A stretch of 64,000 nucleotides of DNA. Origin: an uncultured Siphonobacter sp. GTDB taxonomy: Bacteria > Bacteroidota > Bacteroidia > Cytophagales > Spirosomataceae. A model generated the notes under the pieces. That model saw only the letters and a program-made list of their open reading frames with translations. It was not told the origin of the DNA and ran no database searches. The stretch spans positions 1-64,000 of the forward strand of contig CAJYIW010000001.1 in assembly GCA_913775095.1 (NCBI GenBank), read 5' to 3'. How positions within the stretch are numbered: the first letter of the stretch is position 1; each line of letters opens with the position of its first letter. The position numbers were made by a program, and so were the translations under genes. Shown one piece after another: positions 51,913 to 59,669 of the stretch.

Positions 51913-51941
51913 ATAAACTACCCCAAAACAGGAAATTATTC

Positions 51942-52898
51942 ATGAAACGTGATATCATTCTTTCCATCGATGGCGGTGGAATCCGGGGCCTTATTGTCGC
52001 AGTGATCCTGGACTGGTTGCAGGAACGATTGCCTTTACCGCTTTCCTATTATATACATACTGCAGCTGGAACTTCGACCGGAGGGATACTAGCCGCCTTG
52101 ATCCGGGCCGAGGAACAAAATTTCGTAAAGTGGTACGTCACGCATGGCCCGGTGATCTTTTCCAAAACGAAAAACTGGACGTGGCTCAGAGTAGCGGCTT
52201 CAAAAGTAGGTTTGGTAGGTTATAAATACGGGAGTGCGTACCTGCACGGTAAACTAAAAGAAGCTACCAAAGGACGCATGCTTTCCGAGGTCAACGGACT
52301 GATTCTGGTGGCTCAGTCCCCCAGGACGAAGAAAGCCTGGATCATGACGAGCGAAAAAGCCAGGCAGGATCCTGATTATGATTTCCTGATCGGTGATGCA
52401 GGCTTGGCCACCGCCGCCGCTCCGAGTTATTTCAGAGCCGCCCGAATTAAGTCCATGGCCGGGAATGAATATGCTTTGGTCGATGGGGGACTAGTGGCAC
52501 CGAATCCGGGATTGGTCGCCCTTCGCGAATACATCGAGCTTCATCCGGATTGTACCATGCTGCCTCAGATCATTTCCTTTGGAACGGGGCCAGACACAGA
52601 AGGTTCAGATTTCGACGGAAAACTTGCTTTGGCCGCGGTCGCTGATATTATCGATGCCCAGATGGCTGGAGCCTCGGAGGTTGCTGAGGCCATTAACGGG
52701 ACCATTTACAAGTTCTTCCACCGGCTCGATATCTATGCTCGAATTAATCCGGACGTAACGAAAGTGGAAATGGATGATGCCAGCCCGGAGTCGATTAGGA
52801 AAATGATCGCGGCTGGGGAAAAATGCATTATGGATAATAGGGAAACGCTCGAAAGGATAGTGGAGGTACTCAAATCCAATCAGGCAGTAGAAGCATAA
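51942..52898 (+). CDS. Patatin-like phospholipase
   Basis: The 318-residue enzyme has the complete patatin signature: an oxyanion loop DGGGIRG (10-16), nucleophile GTSTGG (Ser 45) and catalytic Asp 181 in DGG, with the intermediate SYFRAA segment. It should release fatty acids from phospholipids. It ends the lysis operon before a terminator, so a role in membrane disruption at lysis is plausible. CapV-like defence effectors share this fold, but no cyclase gene is nearby. Confidence 0.88.
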   Translation: MKRDIILSIDGGGIRGLIVAVILDWLQERLPLPLSYYIHTAAGTSTGGILAALIRAEEQNFVKWYVTHGPVIFSKTKNWTWLRVAASKVGLVGYKYGSAYLHGKLKEATKGRMLSEVNGLILVAQSPRTKKAWIMTSEKARQDPDYDFLIGDAGLATAAAPSYFRAARIKSMAGNEYALVDGGLVAPNPGLVALREYIELHPDCTMLPQIISFGTGPDTEGSDFDGKLALAAVADIIDAQMAGASEVAEAINGTIYKFFHRLDIYARINPDVTKVEMDDASPESIRKMIAAGEKCIMDNRETLERIVEVLKSNQAVEA

Positions 52899-52920
52899 GT
52901 TTTGGTTAAGGGAAGAATGA

Positions 52921-52953
52921 AACCCGTCTGGCATTGCTGGGCGGGTTTTTTGT
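52921..52953 (+). terminator. Terminator after the lysis operon
   Basis: AACCCGTC and GGCGGGTT form an 8-bp stem with one G-T pair, followed by T residues. It ends the long rightward late operon just before the convergent gene's stop. Confidence 0.8.
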
Positions 52954-52957
52954 TATA

Positions 52958-53869
52958 TCAAAATGAATTTCCCATTAACCAATCAAACTCATCTGGCTTT
53001 TTAAAATCAATAGCAACACGATCCCCGCCAATGCCTCCTTTTTTAGGGACAAGTTTACCTTCTGTATCTTTTACAAAAAGCTTATAAGACATACTTGACT
53101 GTGGTACAGCTCCAGGAACAAAGTAATAGCGTTCATACCATTTCCCATTTCTGGCAGTGACTTTAATCGAAAAATGTAGTTTAGGTCTTTTAGGTACATA
53201 AATTGTGCCAATAGAAATGTCTTTCTCAGTAGCCTGCAGAGATGGATATCTAAATATTTTACTGCCTACAAAACGTGCGTTTCTTAATTGCGGTGGGGTA
53301 TTAGTATAAAGAAAATTAGTACGAGGATGCCACCTTTTTTCTACGGGTAACTGGTCTAGATCGGTTGTATTTTGTACTTCAACTATTAGATCATATAGCG
53401 GCATCTCGCCTTTGTGAACAAGATTTACGGAAAGGGCTAACTCATCAGGGCTCATATTATCTTTTAATACACCGCCATCATGAATTTCAACGATGCAATA
53501 ACTATCGCCCCCAGTTAAATAATTAATTGTTCGAATAGACTGCTCCAATTGGCTTTCGGAACGCCTGACAATATCAGTTAAAGAAATGTGAGTGTCTTCA
53601 AAACCTTTGGCAACCTTTTCATTATTTTTTGAGAGTGCCTCTATAAGCTGCTGATTGAGAGATTGTATTTCCTTAGTCTGTTTTTCTGAAATGTCACGAC
53701 TTATCTTAATCTCCTCTTTAAGGGTCTTATTCTCTTGTTTAGTCTCGGCTTCTTTCTTTTTATTATCTAAATCTTGCTGTCTCTGGTATAAAAAGGTACC
53801 AATCAAAGATGATACACCAATAATGAGTAACAGTAAAGGCCAGTCGAAATTAGACATTCGTTTTATCAT
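52958..53869 (-). CDS. Membrane-anchored coiled-coil protein, unknown
   Basis: The 303-residue protein (from ATG 53869) has one N-terminal helix (WPLLLLIIGVSSLIGTFLY), a long coiled coil (QQDLDNKKKEAETKQENKTLKEEIKISRDISEKQTKEIQSLNQQLIEALSKN) and a C-terminal beta-rich domain of about 180 residues. The frame opens further upstream but would overlap the next gene. It is more AT-rich than the late genes and on the opposite strand, typical of an accessory lysogen gene. Function unknown. Confidence 0.7.
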   Translation of the reverse strand: MIKRMSNFDWPLLLLIIGVSSLIGTFLYQRQQDLDNKKKEAETKQENKTLKEEIKISRDISEKQTKEIQSLNQQLIEALSKNNEKVAKGFEDTHISLTDIVRRSESQLEQSIRTINYLTGGDSYCIVEIHDGGVLKDNMSPDELALSVNLVHKGEMPLYDLIVEVQNTTDLDQLPVEKRWHPRTNFLYTNTPPQLRNARFVGSKIFRYPSLQATEKDISIGTIYVPKRPKLHFSIKVTARNGKWYERYYFVPGAVPQSSMSYKLFVKDTEGKLVPKKGGIGGDRVAIDFKKPDEFDWLMGNSF

Positions 53870-53900
53870 GAAGAGATATAATGTTGTTGCATTATAACGA

Positions 53901-54107
53901 TTAAATAATGATAAAATCAATAATCTCCTGAATATCTGAGTGATAAAATACTTCCTTTCCTTCCACCTTTACTAAGAATAAATCTGCATACTTACGAATA
54001 GTAAATGTCACTTCGATACCGGGGTATTGAAGTGAAAGCCATTCTCCATTGAAACTGAAGTAATCCAGGCAAGAAAATCCCTTTAGAGCTTGGTATAATT
54101 CATCCAT
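53901..54107 (-). CDS. Small hypothetical protein
   Basis: This 68-residue alpha/beta protein (MDELYQALKGFSCLDYFSFNGEWLSLQYPGIEVTFTIRKYADLFLVKVEGKEVFYHSDIQEIIDFIII) lies six bases after the next upstream gene of a leftward operon. Both small proteins here share a strand-rich layout, but I see no family. Confidence 0.6.
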   Translation of the reverse strand: MDELYQALKGFSCLDYFSFNGEWLSLQYPGIEVTFTIRKYADLFLVKVEGKEVFYHSDIQEIIDFIII

Positions 54108-54113
54108 ATGATC

Positions 54114-54341
54114 TTATTTTACCCCCAAACACCTTAACAGCTCGTTCCGCGTCGTAGCTGCTCCGGAAGGTTTCGCATTCTCTTTATATCGATACCCATG
54201 ATCGTACCAGATTTCATACCGGGTATGATCTACCATCACTTGCAGGTGGTAAGGGTTGTCGATGAGAACCTTGCTGTTTTTAGAAGCCTCTATCTGCTCA
54301 ATGATCCATTCGAAGTGCGGGATGTCTTCTAACTTTTCCAT
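54114..54341 (-). CDS. Small hypothetical protein
   Basis: The 75 residues (MEKLEDIPHFEWIIEQIEASKNSKVLIDNPYHLQVMVDHTRYEIWYDHGYRYKENAKPSGAATTRNELLRCLGVK) are aromatic-rich and carry a basic C-terminus. It lies between umuC and another small gene on the same strand. No family recognised. Confidence 0.6.
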   Translation of the reverse strand: MEKLEDIPHFEWIIEQIEASKNSKVLIDNPYHLQVMVDHTRYEIWYDHGYRYKENAKPSGAATTRNELLRCLGVK

Positions 54342-54366
54342 AAATGCATCTACTCAAAAAGTATGC

Positions 54367-55638
54367 CTATTTACATTTGACGGTGATTAAGTCTTTCCAA
54401 CGCGTCGTATAGCAAGGGCTGAGGCGTTCCTGAATCATCTTCCAATCTTTTCTGTAACCCTGAGCCGCGACCTTCACTTTATCCCGGCCGTACCACGAAT
54501 TGACAGTATCGAGGGCTTTCATTGCGGCCTGCTCTTTCTCCCAATCAATATCATTGAAAAGCTGAGCCTGCCGAAACTCTTCAGGTTGCAATCCGGATAC
54601 GATGCACCCTACCTTTTTAAATTTGAATCCGTCCTTCCAGATGAGGTTTAACGCCTTCAAGGCTTGGTGAATTAGGTCTGGCGTGTAGTTCGTTGCTTTA
54701 TCGAGCCTAATGGTTTTCGTAGCAGAGTACTGAGCATCTACCAGACTGTAATAGTTGGTGGTAATGAAGACGGTCAGCATATTAGCAATAGATGCTTCCT
54801 TTCGGAGTTTTCGGGCACAGGTGGCGGCATAGTTAGCTAAAGCTTCGTTGACTGTTTCCCGGTTGTCCGTATATTCCCCGAAGCTTTTCGCACAGCAGAT
54901 CGCTTTCTTCCGATCGGGTACCAGCTCCAGGTCGATACAGGAGAAGCCCTGTAACTCTTTCAGGAGTCTAACTCCCTGAACGGTCATAATCTTTCGTACC
55001 CATTCCTCTTTTTGCTGGGAGAGGTGAAGAGCGTCCTCACAGCCTAACGCTTTCAGCTTATTGACGTACCTGCGGCCGATACCCCAGAGGTCACCAATAT
55101 CAAAGCCATCCAGAGCACGTCGTATTTCAGACTCATGTTGAAGCACTACTATACCTCCAAAATGCGGATTCTTTTTGGCCCGGCGGTTCGCAACCTTAGC
55201 GAGCGTTTTGGTAGGAGCTACGCCGATCGATACCGGAATGCCGGTCCATCTGCGGATACGCTGTTGAATCATCCAGGCGTACTCGTACACATCGGCCGTA
55301 ATCTTTTCGTAGCCTGATAAGTCAACAAAGCACTCATCGATGCTGTAGACCTCATATCGTTCGACCATGCTTGCGATGGCCGCAACGACCCGTTCTGACA
55401 TATCTCCGTAGAGGGTGTAATTGCTGGAAAAAGCGATCAAGCCTTGTGTCTTTGTATAAGGGGCGATCTGAAAAGCAGGGGTTCCCATTTCAATCCCCAG
55501 GGCCTTTGCTTCGTTACTTCTGGCAATTACGCAGCCGTCGTTGTTGCTGAGCACGACGATAGGTTTTCCTTCCAGTGAAGGGTTAAAGGCTCGTTCGCAG
55601 CTGGCGTAAAAGTTGTTGCAGTCGATAATTCCAAACAT
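54367..55638 (-). CDS. umuC: Y-family DNA polymerase, UmuC subunit
   Basis: This 423-residue translesion polymerase opens with the Y-family palm motif DCNNFYASCER, followed by VVLSNNDGCVIARSNEAKALGI and the catalytic YSIDECFVDL. A helix-hairpin-helix (LWGIGRRYVNKLKALG) and UmuC C-terminal region follow. It copies damaged DNA when activated by processed UmuD. Its ATG abuts the umuD stop, giving a two-gene SOS-type unit. Full length, with catalytic acidic residues intact. Confidence 0.93.
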   Translation of the reverse strand: MFGIIDCNNFYASCERAFNPSLEGKPIVVLSNNDGCVIARSNEAKALGIEMGTPAFQIAPYTKTQGLIAFSSNYTLYGDMSERVVAAIASMVERYEVYSIDECFVDLSGYEKITADVYEYAWMIQQRIRRWTGIPVSIGVAPTKTLAKVANRRAKKNPHFGGIVVLQHESEIRRALDGFDIGDLWGIGRRYVNKLKALGCEDALHLSQQKEEWVRKIMTVQGVRLLKELQGFSCIDLELVPDRKKAICCAKSFGEYTDNRETVNEALANYAATCARKLRKEASIANMLTVFITTNYYSLVDAQYSATKTIRLDKATNYTPDLIHQALKALNLIWKDGFKFKKVGCIVSGLQPEEFRQAQLFNDIDWEKEQAAMKALDTVNSWYGRDKVKVAAQGYRKDWKMIQERLSPCYTTRWKDLITVKCK

Positions 55639-56097
55639 TCAACCTCCTTTCCTTTGATGCCCCAAGCGGTTTCCTAAATCACGCACTGAGTAGGTTACTA
55701 CACCAAACAAAATCCATTCGTCCTCAGGCCGGGGGTGAATAGGCTCATAATATTGATTAGCCGAAACGAGAGCCACAGCCTTGCCTTGTTTTTTGTAGAA
55801 TTTGCACGTCCAGTCCCCGTTCACAAAGGCAATGACGATATCTCCATCTTTAGGATTCTTCGCCCGATCAATTACCAATAGATCACCGTCATAAATGCCT
55901 GTTCCTTCCATGCTCCTGCCTTCCGCCCATGCAAATACAGTGGAAGCAGGGTGATCAATGAGTAGCTCGCTAAGGGAAAGGACTTCTTCGCGGTGATCGT
56001 CAGCAGGGCTTGGAAACCCAGCGGGTATACTTAAAGGACTAAGGGGGTAGAACTCCCTCGTCTGAGTATTCAGGTGAAAAAATTCATAAGTCACCAT
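55639..56097 (-). CDS. umuD: UmuD, self-cleaving S24 peptidase
   Basis: The 152-residue protein has the UmuD cleavage context PAGFPSPADD (Ala 26-Gly 27), nucleophile Ser 62 in GRSMEG, and general base Lys 99 in CKFYKK. RecA-stimulated cleavage would produce the active partner of UmuC. It is the first gene of a leftward operon, with operator-like palindromes upstream. Confidence 0.92.
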   Translation of the reverse strand: MVTYEFFHLNTQTREFYPLSPLSIPAGFPSPADDHREEVLSLSELLIDHPASTVFAWAEGRSMEGTGIYDGDLLVIDRAKNPKDGDIVIAFVNGDWTCKFYKKQGKAVALVSANQYYEPIHPRPEDEWILFGVVTYSVRDLGNRLGHQRKGG

Positions 56098-56115
56098 GTC
56101 TGTATAAAATTCATG

Positions 56116-56129
56116 TTCACAAATGTAAA
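56116..56129. promoter_or_regulatory. Operator-like palindrome upstream of umuD
   Basis: TTCACA-AA-TGTAAA is a near-palindrome of the type TTyACA-N2-TGTrAA. A matching site lies at 56287-56300. The placement 19 bases before umuD suggests control of the SOS operon. Confidence 0.5.
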
Positions 56130-56477
56130 ATATTACCCATTGTGACTGAATATTACCGAAAATGACCTGTAAAAAACAAGCATCGGATAAAAAAAGTAAA
56201 CAATAATTTTTAAAACCTTGAAAATCAGATATATGAATGTTTATATAGACATTATAGAACTATGTCATTCTCTGCAAAACTCCCTGTTCACATTTGTAAA
56301 GAATGCAGTAGATAGTACGCTGTAGTTGAAAATTTGAAAAGGATAAATTTCTGCAACAGTAACAAAAGGATATATATATATCCTTTTATAGTATTTTTGG
56401 TAACTTTGATAAACGAAATACTCGGTAAGGGTGAGTCTGCTGAGGATCAATTATTCACTGATTTACAATCAATAACT
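56130..56477. other. AT-rich divergent region between umuD and the rightward small gene
   Basis: The region is strongly AT-rich and holds the two palindromes, several ATTACC direct motifs near 56131-56157 and an ATATATAT run near 56371. The rightward frame is open through part of it but lacks an ATG until 56478. No RNA gene is evident. Confidence 0.4.
56287..56300. promoter_or_regulatory. Second operator-like palindrome in the umuD upstream region
   Basis: TTCACA-TT-TGTAAA repeats the 56116 site with only the two centre bases changed. It lies between the leftward umuD operon and a rightward small gene, and could regulate both. Confidence 0.5.
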
Positions 56478-56768
56478 ATGTTAAAGCTGCAGCATCTAAA
56501 TATTACCCTCTTGTCGGGAAATCCATTATCACTGGATTTTGTCGTAGAGGATGAGGGGGTAAATCAGACTGTTTTTGACGTTCCTTTCTCTTTAGAAAAC
56601 AATGGGGAGTTTTCCGGAATTAGTATCGAGGCAGTGCATCACTCTGAATATGCTCCCATCATTTCTGATTTTTGGGGCGTGAAAATCCCCGAAGGTGAAA
56701 AAGCCTTTTTCCCTATAAGTCAGGAAACCCGTCAGCAGATTGAAGATTTTATTTCAAAACTGAGGTAA
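56478..56768 (+). CDS. Small hypothetical phage protein
   Basis: From ATG 56478 this gives 96 residues (MLKLQHLNITLLSGNPLSLDFVVEDEGVNQTVFDVPFSLENNGEF...), a beta-rich first half and a helical end (SQETRQQIEDFISKLR). The frame extends upstream to a TTG at 56334, so a longer version is possible. It is divergent from umuD. Function unknown. Confidence 0.55.
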   Translation: MLKLQHLNITLLSGNPLSLDFVVEDEGVNQTVFDVPFSLENNGEFSGISIEAVHHSEYAPIISDFWGVKIPEGEKAFFPISQETRQQIEDFISKLR

Positions 56769-56785
56769 AGGCATATTTTTGCCAG

Positions 56786-56968
56786 ATGAACTGGCCGGAG
56801 AGATACAAACGCTTTAAGAAGCATTATGGGTTTACCAATAGATCGGTAGCTGAACTCATTGGTAATAAGGTAGATTCCGTGCGGACGGTCACCCAAAAAG
56901 ACGAAAGTTTTCCTGCCTGGGCGAAGCTGGCCATTATTATGTTTGAACGTGAACACATTAAAGAATAG
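56786..56968 (+). CDS. Small helix-turn-helix-like protein
   Basis: The 60-residue protein (MNWPERYKRFKKHYGFTNRSVAELIGNKVDSVRTVTQKDESFPAWAKLAIIMFEREHIKE) resembles a minimal HTH: FTNRSVAELIGNKVDSVRTVT could be the two helices. It lies next to the integrase on the opposite strand and could regulate int or excision. A terminator follows. Confidence 0.65.
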   Translation: MNWPERYKRFKKHYGFTNRSVAELIGNKVDSVRTVTQKDESFPAWAKLAIIMFEREHIKE

Positions 56969-56992
56969 CCCGGTAGTTGCCGGGCTATTTTG
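56965..56992. terminator. Bidirectional terminator before the integrase stop
   Basis: ATAGCCCGG and CCGGGCTAT form a perfect 9-bp stem with a 6-base loop and T residues after it. It lies between the convergent small HTH gene and the integrase. Confidence 0.8.
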
Positions 56993-58264
56993 TTAATCTC
57001 CAAAAATGGCGTCGTGGGCGTCGTCCTGACCTTCAATATCAAAATTGTTCAAATACCTCTGCGTAGTATCCAGTTTAGAATGCCCCAGCATGAGCCGTAT
57101 CCCATCAATAGTGATGTTCTTCTTTTCCTTCATCATCCGGCGGGCTTTATCGGCAAAGGAATGCCTGGCAGTATGAAAGGTCAGATAACCATCTATATCG
57201 GCCTTATTCGCGATTCGGCGAAGTGCCCGGTTTATGATCGTAGCTGATGATTTCAAGTCGTTGTAATGCAATCGTTTATCATTGACAGGCATTTTCTTGC
57301 GATCATCCCTGGAGATATACTTTGCATAGGGAGCAGAATTATCCAGAAAAGGAAACAGGTAATCTGTAGGCTTCGCTTCCGGTAAACAATACTTTTCGTA
57401 AATCTCGATTCCTTCTGGACGGAGTCGAACCGATTTAAAAATGCCGGTCTTATCCATTTCGTAAGTCAGACGTCCATCCTCGAAATCCTTAACTCGTAAT
57501 TGCAGTAAATCAGCTATTCTTATACCTCCATGCAGGTAGGAGAAATAATATAAATCGATTGCCAGTTCTTCCTTAAAGGCATAGAAAGGGAATTTAGATA
57601 GCTCAGCAGTGTTTAACGCCTCAATTTCATTGTCATTAAGCTTCTTACGATTTGTCGTTTCGGGTGCAGGGATCGTGACTTTGTCAAAAGGATTCTTTAC
57701 TATCAATTCATTGTCTACCGCCTTTGTAAACTGCTGACGAATCTTTTTAAGGTACTCTCGTACGGTATTAGGTTTATTAACCTCCTGAAGTTTGGCCTTA
57801 TATTGATTGATATGGAAGGTTGTCACATCGCTCAGCAGAATGCCTTTGGGAAGAAAGTCAACGAAACGGGTTAATATAGACGTAATGTGGGTGATGTGGT
57901 TATACGTACGGACGGCAGACATTTCCTTGAGGCAGGTTTGAAAATAGTCTTCCAGTCTGACACCATTCGGATTCAGGATCTTCTCTACAATTACTTCCTT
58001 ACTGGATGCCGGGCCCAGGGCTTCATATTGTTTCCTGGCCTCCTCTACTATACCGATCAAAGCATCATTGATTGATTTCGACCTGGGATGAGTCTTCCTG
58101 ATCCAGCGACCATACTCCGCGTCCGGGTTGTAGTATTTCCGATCAATGAGAATAGTGGTCTTAATTCGTTTGTGCTGTCGATTCACAGTTACCCGTAAAT
58201 ACAGGGTAAAAATGCCCTCACGATTTGGACGGGGGGATAGTTCAATATTAAAGGAGGCTGGCAT
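56993..58264 (-). CDS. int: Tyrosine integrase
   Basis: This 423-residue site-specific recombinase is of the Bacteroidota type, with an Arm-like N-terminal domain, a SAM-like core-binding domain (about 100-190) and a catalytic domain. The active residues are Arg 249 (GGIRIADLL), Lys 272 (DKTG), His 364-x-x-Arg 367 (HTARHSF), His 395 (LGHS) and Tyr 404 (QRYL). It reads inward from the right end of the prophage. It would recombine the 18-bp cores at 7693 and 58401; its start codon lies three bases from the right arm-type repeat. Confidence 0.95.
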   Translation of the reverse strand: MPASFNIELSPRPNREGIFTLYLRVTVNRQHKRIKTTILIDRKYYNPDAEYGRWIRKTHPRSKSINDALIGIVEEARKQYEALGPASSKEVIVEKILNPNGVRLEDYFQTCLKEMSAVRTYNHITHITSILTRFVDFLPKGILLSDVTTFHINQYKAKLQEVNKPNTVREYLKKIRQQFTKAVDNELIVKNPFDKVTIPAPETTNRKKLNDNEIEALNTAELSKFPFYAFKEELAIDLYYFSYLHGGIRIADLLQLRVKDFEDGRLTYEMDKTGIFKSVRLRPEGIEIYEKYCLPEAKPTDYLFPFLDNSAPYAKYISRDDRKKMPVNDKRLHYNDLKSSATIINRALRRIANKADIDGYLTFHTARHSFADKARRMMKEKKNITIDGIRLMLGHSKLDTTQRYLNNFDIEGQDDAHDAIFGD

Positions 58265-58266
58265 AC

Positions 58267-58288
58267 AGTAACATTTGCAGAAACAAAT
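58267..58288 (+). repeat. Candidate integrase arm-type site, right
   Basis: This 22-base sequence matches 7767-7787 apart from one inserted T, and CAGAAACAA is repeated once more immediately after it (58290-58298). It lies in the integrase leader, so binding could also repress int. Confidence 0.55.
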
Positions 58289-58400
58289 ACAGAAACAATA
58301 TTACTGATTCTGGTCGTTGTGTAAAAATATTAGTCAAAGAATATAGTCAGGCAGGAATAATTAGCCAATATCTAGATAAATGAGTAAGAATAATATATTT

Positions 58401-58418
58401 TTCACTGAAAAGGATCGT
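58401..58418 (+). repeat. attR core (18-bp direct repeat)
   Basis: These bases are identical to 7693-7710 and in the same reading frame of the hydrolase. Together the repeats define the ends of the prophage. Confidence 0.85.
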
Positions 58419-58475
58419 CTGAACGAAGATTTGCTGACGTTCATTCGGGAACCCGTCGCTCCACGAACTTTTTAG
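58401..58475 (+). pseudogene. Displaced original 3' end of the alpha/beta hydrolase
   Basis: The frame reads FTEKDRLNEDLLTFIREPVA and then PRTF before a TAG. It is clearly related to the end of the intact hydrolase (FTEKDRLTQDLLSFIGESPI, then SQTY) but differs at about a third of the bases after the core. It is best explained as the bacterial gene's own end, separated by integration. A chance in-frame ATG at 58380 precedes it, but a 31-residue product is unlikely to matter. Confidence 0.85.
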
Positions 58476-58591
58476 AAGACGACAGTATAAAAAATATTCA
58501 TATACGTATAGAGTAATTTAGTCATAATTGGCTAACAATTTCATACCTTTGCCGTTCACCGAAAAAGTTAAAGGTGTGGGTTAATTCATTG

Positions 58592-58625
58592 AAAACCGTC
58601 TGGCTATGCCGGACGGTTTTTTTGT
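58592..58625 (+). terminator. Intrinsic terminator downstream of the prophage
   Basis: ACCGTCTGGC and GCCGGACGGT pair over ten positions with one wobble and are followed by about seven T residues. Confidence 0.8.
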
Positions 58626-58863
58626 TTACCGGTCTTTAAAGCTAAGAATGAAAGAGTTACTGACGAATAGAAGTCGTACTTAGACCCGATAAACGTATAG
58701 ATAGAAGCGTACGAGGCAGGTAATCATTCGGATATCCGAGTTTTTCGGTATGACCTAAAACGGATATTTGCTACAACCATGGCCTGAGGCTTACGCGTTT
58801 CATGCATTGAGAGGTCCGCTGATTCAATCCTGAAAATTATAAAGCCGCTTAGGGAGCAGAAGA

Positions 58864-58900
58864 AAAAATCCTGGGAATAAGCTCCCGGGATTTTTCTTTT
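58864..58900 (+). terminator. Second intrinsic terminator in the host intergenic region
   Basis: A 13-bp stem (58864-58876 with 58883-58895, one wobble) with a 6-base loop is followed by T-rich sequence. A and T tracts on both sides would allow function in either direction. Confidence 0.75.
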
Positions 58901-59090
58901 TACGTATATAACAAAAGTTAAGAAATGACAGAACAACGAATACCCATTATTAAAATAAATGTAGGAAAACCAGCCTGATTTTACTTGCTTTAGCGTATCA
59001 GGTCTAATCCTAAGGAGACATTCCCATAGTTAGTTCAGGCGGAAAGTATGGCCCGTAACTAAAAACAGAAAATCGTAAACGATACAAAAG

Positions 59091-59621
59091 ATGGATCATT
59101 TAAAATTTCCAATTGGCCCCTTCGTCCCCCAGGAAACCTATTCGGATGAAGAGTTCAGCCGTATTCTGTACACCATCGAAACGGCTCCGGCAGCCTATGG
59201 ACTGGTTTCTGAAAATCTCACGGAAGAGGATTTACAAAAGACCTACCGGGAAGGTGGCTGGACGATCCGGCAGCTCATTCATCACGTAGGAGATATTCAG
59301 ATGATTCACTATACCCGCATGAAACAGGTCGTTACCGATCCGGATTACAGAACCATTCAACTTATTAAGATTGAGGAATGGGCCAGCACACCGGACAGCC
59401 TGCAGGCTCCCATCAAGGATTCACTGCTGCAGTTAGATGGGGTGCATCGCCGGTATGCTCACCTGGCTAAATCGCTTACGGCTGAACAGTTGGACCTTTC
59501 GTATTACCATCCCATGCGGGGCTACTCCATCAATCAGCGGCAGGCGTTGGCGATGTCGGCCTGGCACGTGCTGCACCATCTGGCTCATATTAAACTGGCG
59601 TTGGGCGAGCAGCTGATCTAA
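59091..59621 (+). CDS. DinB/YfiT-like metal-dependent protein
   Basis: The 176-residue protein has the DinB four-helix layout with the YfiT pattern: YREGGWTIRQLIHHVGDIQMIHY (His near 65) and SAWHVLHHLAHIKLALGEQL (His near 160 and 164), giving the His triad for a divalent metal. YfiT relatives are called putative metal-dependent hydrolases or thiol transferases. It stands alone between terminators. Confidence 0.88.
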   Translation: MDHLKFPIGPFVPQETYSDEEFSRILYTIETAPAAYGLVSENLTEEDLQKTYREGGWTIRQLIHHVGDIQMIHYTRMKQVVTDPDYRTIQLIKIEEWASTPDSLQAPIKDSLLQLDGVHRRYAHLAKSLTAEQLDLSYYHPMRGYSINQRQALAMSAWHVLHHLAHIKLALGEQLI

Positions 59622-59638
59622 TAAATAGTATTTTATAG

Positions 59639-59669
59639 AAAAGGGCTGGTGTACTCGCCAGCCCTTTTT
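59639..59669. terminator. Bidirectional terminator
   Basis: AAAAGGGCTGG and CCAGCCCTTTT form an 11-bp stem with an 8-base loop and T/A tracts on both sides. It separates the DinB-like gene from the convergent serine recombinase. Confidence 0.85.

Larger units (their letters stand above)
7693..58418. mobile_element. Complete siphovirus-like prophage
   Basis: The element is bounded by an 18-bp direct repeat and holds a full temperate phage gene order: a CI-type S24 repressor facing an early operon, recombination and replication genes, terminase, portal, scaffold and capsid, tail chaperone with frameshift, tape measure, tail and fibre proteins, lysis genes, an SOS-like umuDC operon, and a tyrosine integrase at the right end. 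No long contractile-tail sheath gene was recognised, which fits a siphovirus. Accessory cassettes at 16720-19997 and 52958-56097 differ in strand or base composition from the phage backbone. Nothing obviously disables it, so it may be inducible. Confidence 0.93.
58476..59090. other. Host intergenic region with two hairpin terminators
   Basis: About 600 bases without a convincing gene. A TACCTTTG (58544-58551) resembles a -7 element and is followed after about 40 bases by a terminator, so a very short RNA may be made. A second terminator lies at 58864-58900. A reverse-strand frame of about 70 codons crosses the region but looks like chance. Confidence 0.45.

Noticed and set aside
51942-52898. 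CBASS-type defence effector (CapV)
   Set aside because: No nucleotide cyclase, HORMA/TRIP13 or E1/E2-type gene is adjacent, and the gene belongs to the lysis operon.
7693-58418. Integration into a tRNA gene
   Set aside because: No tRNA is found at either end; the duplicated core is part of a protein-coding gene.
58724-58936. Reverse-strand frame of about 70 codons in the host intergenic region
   Set aside because: It crosses a strong terminator hairpin, has no ribosome-binding site and shows no protein-like pattern.
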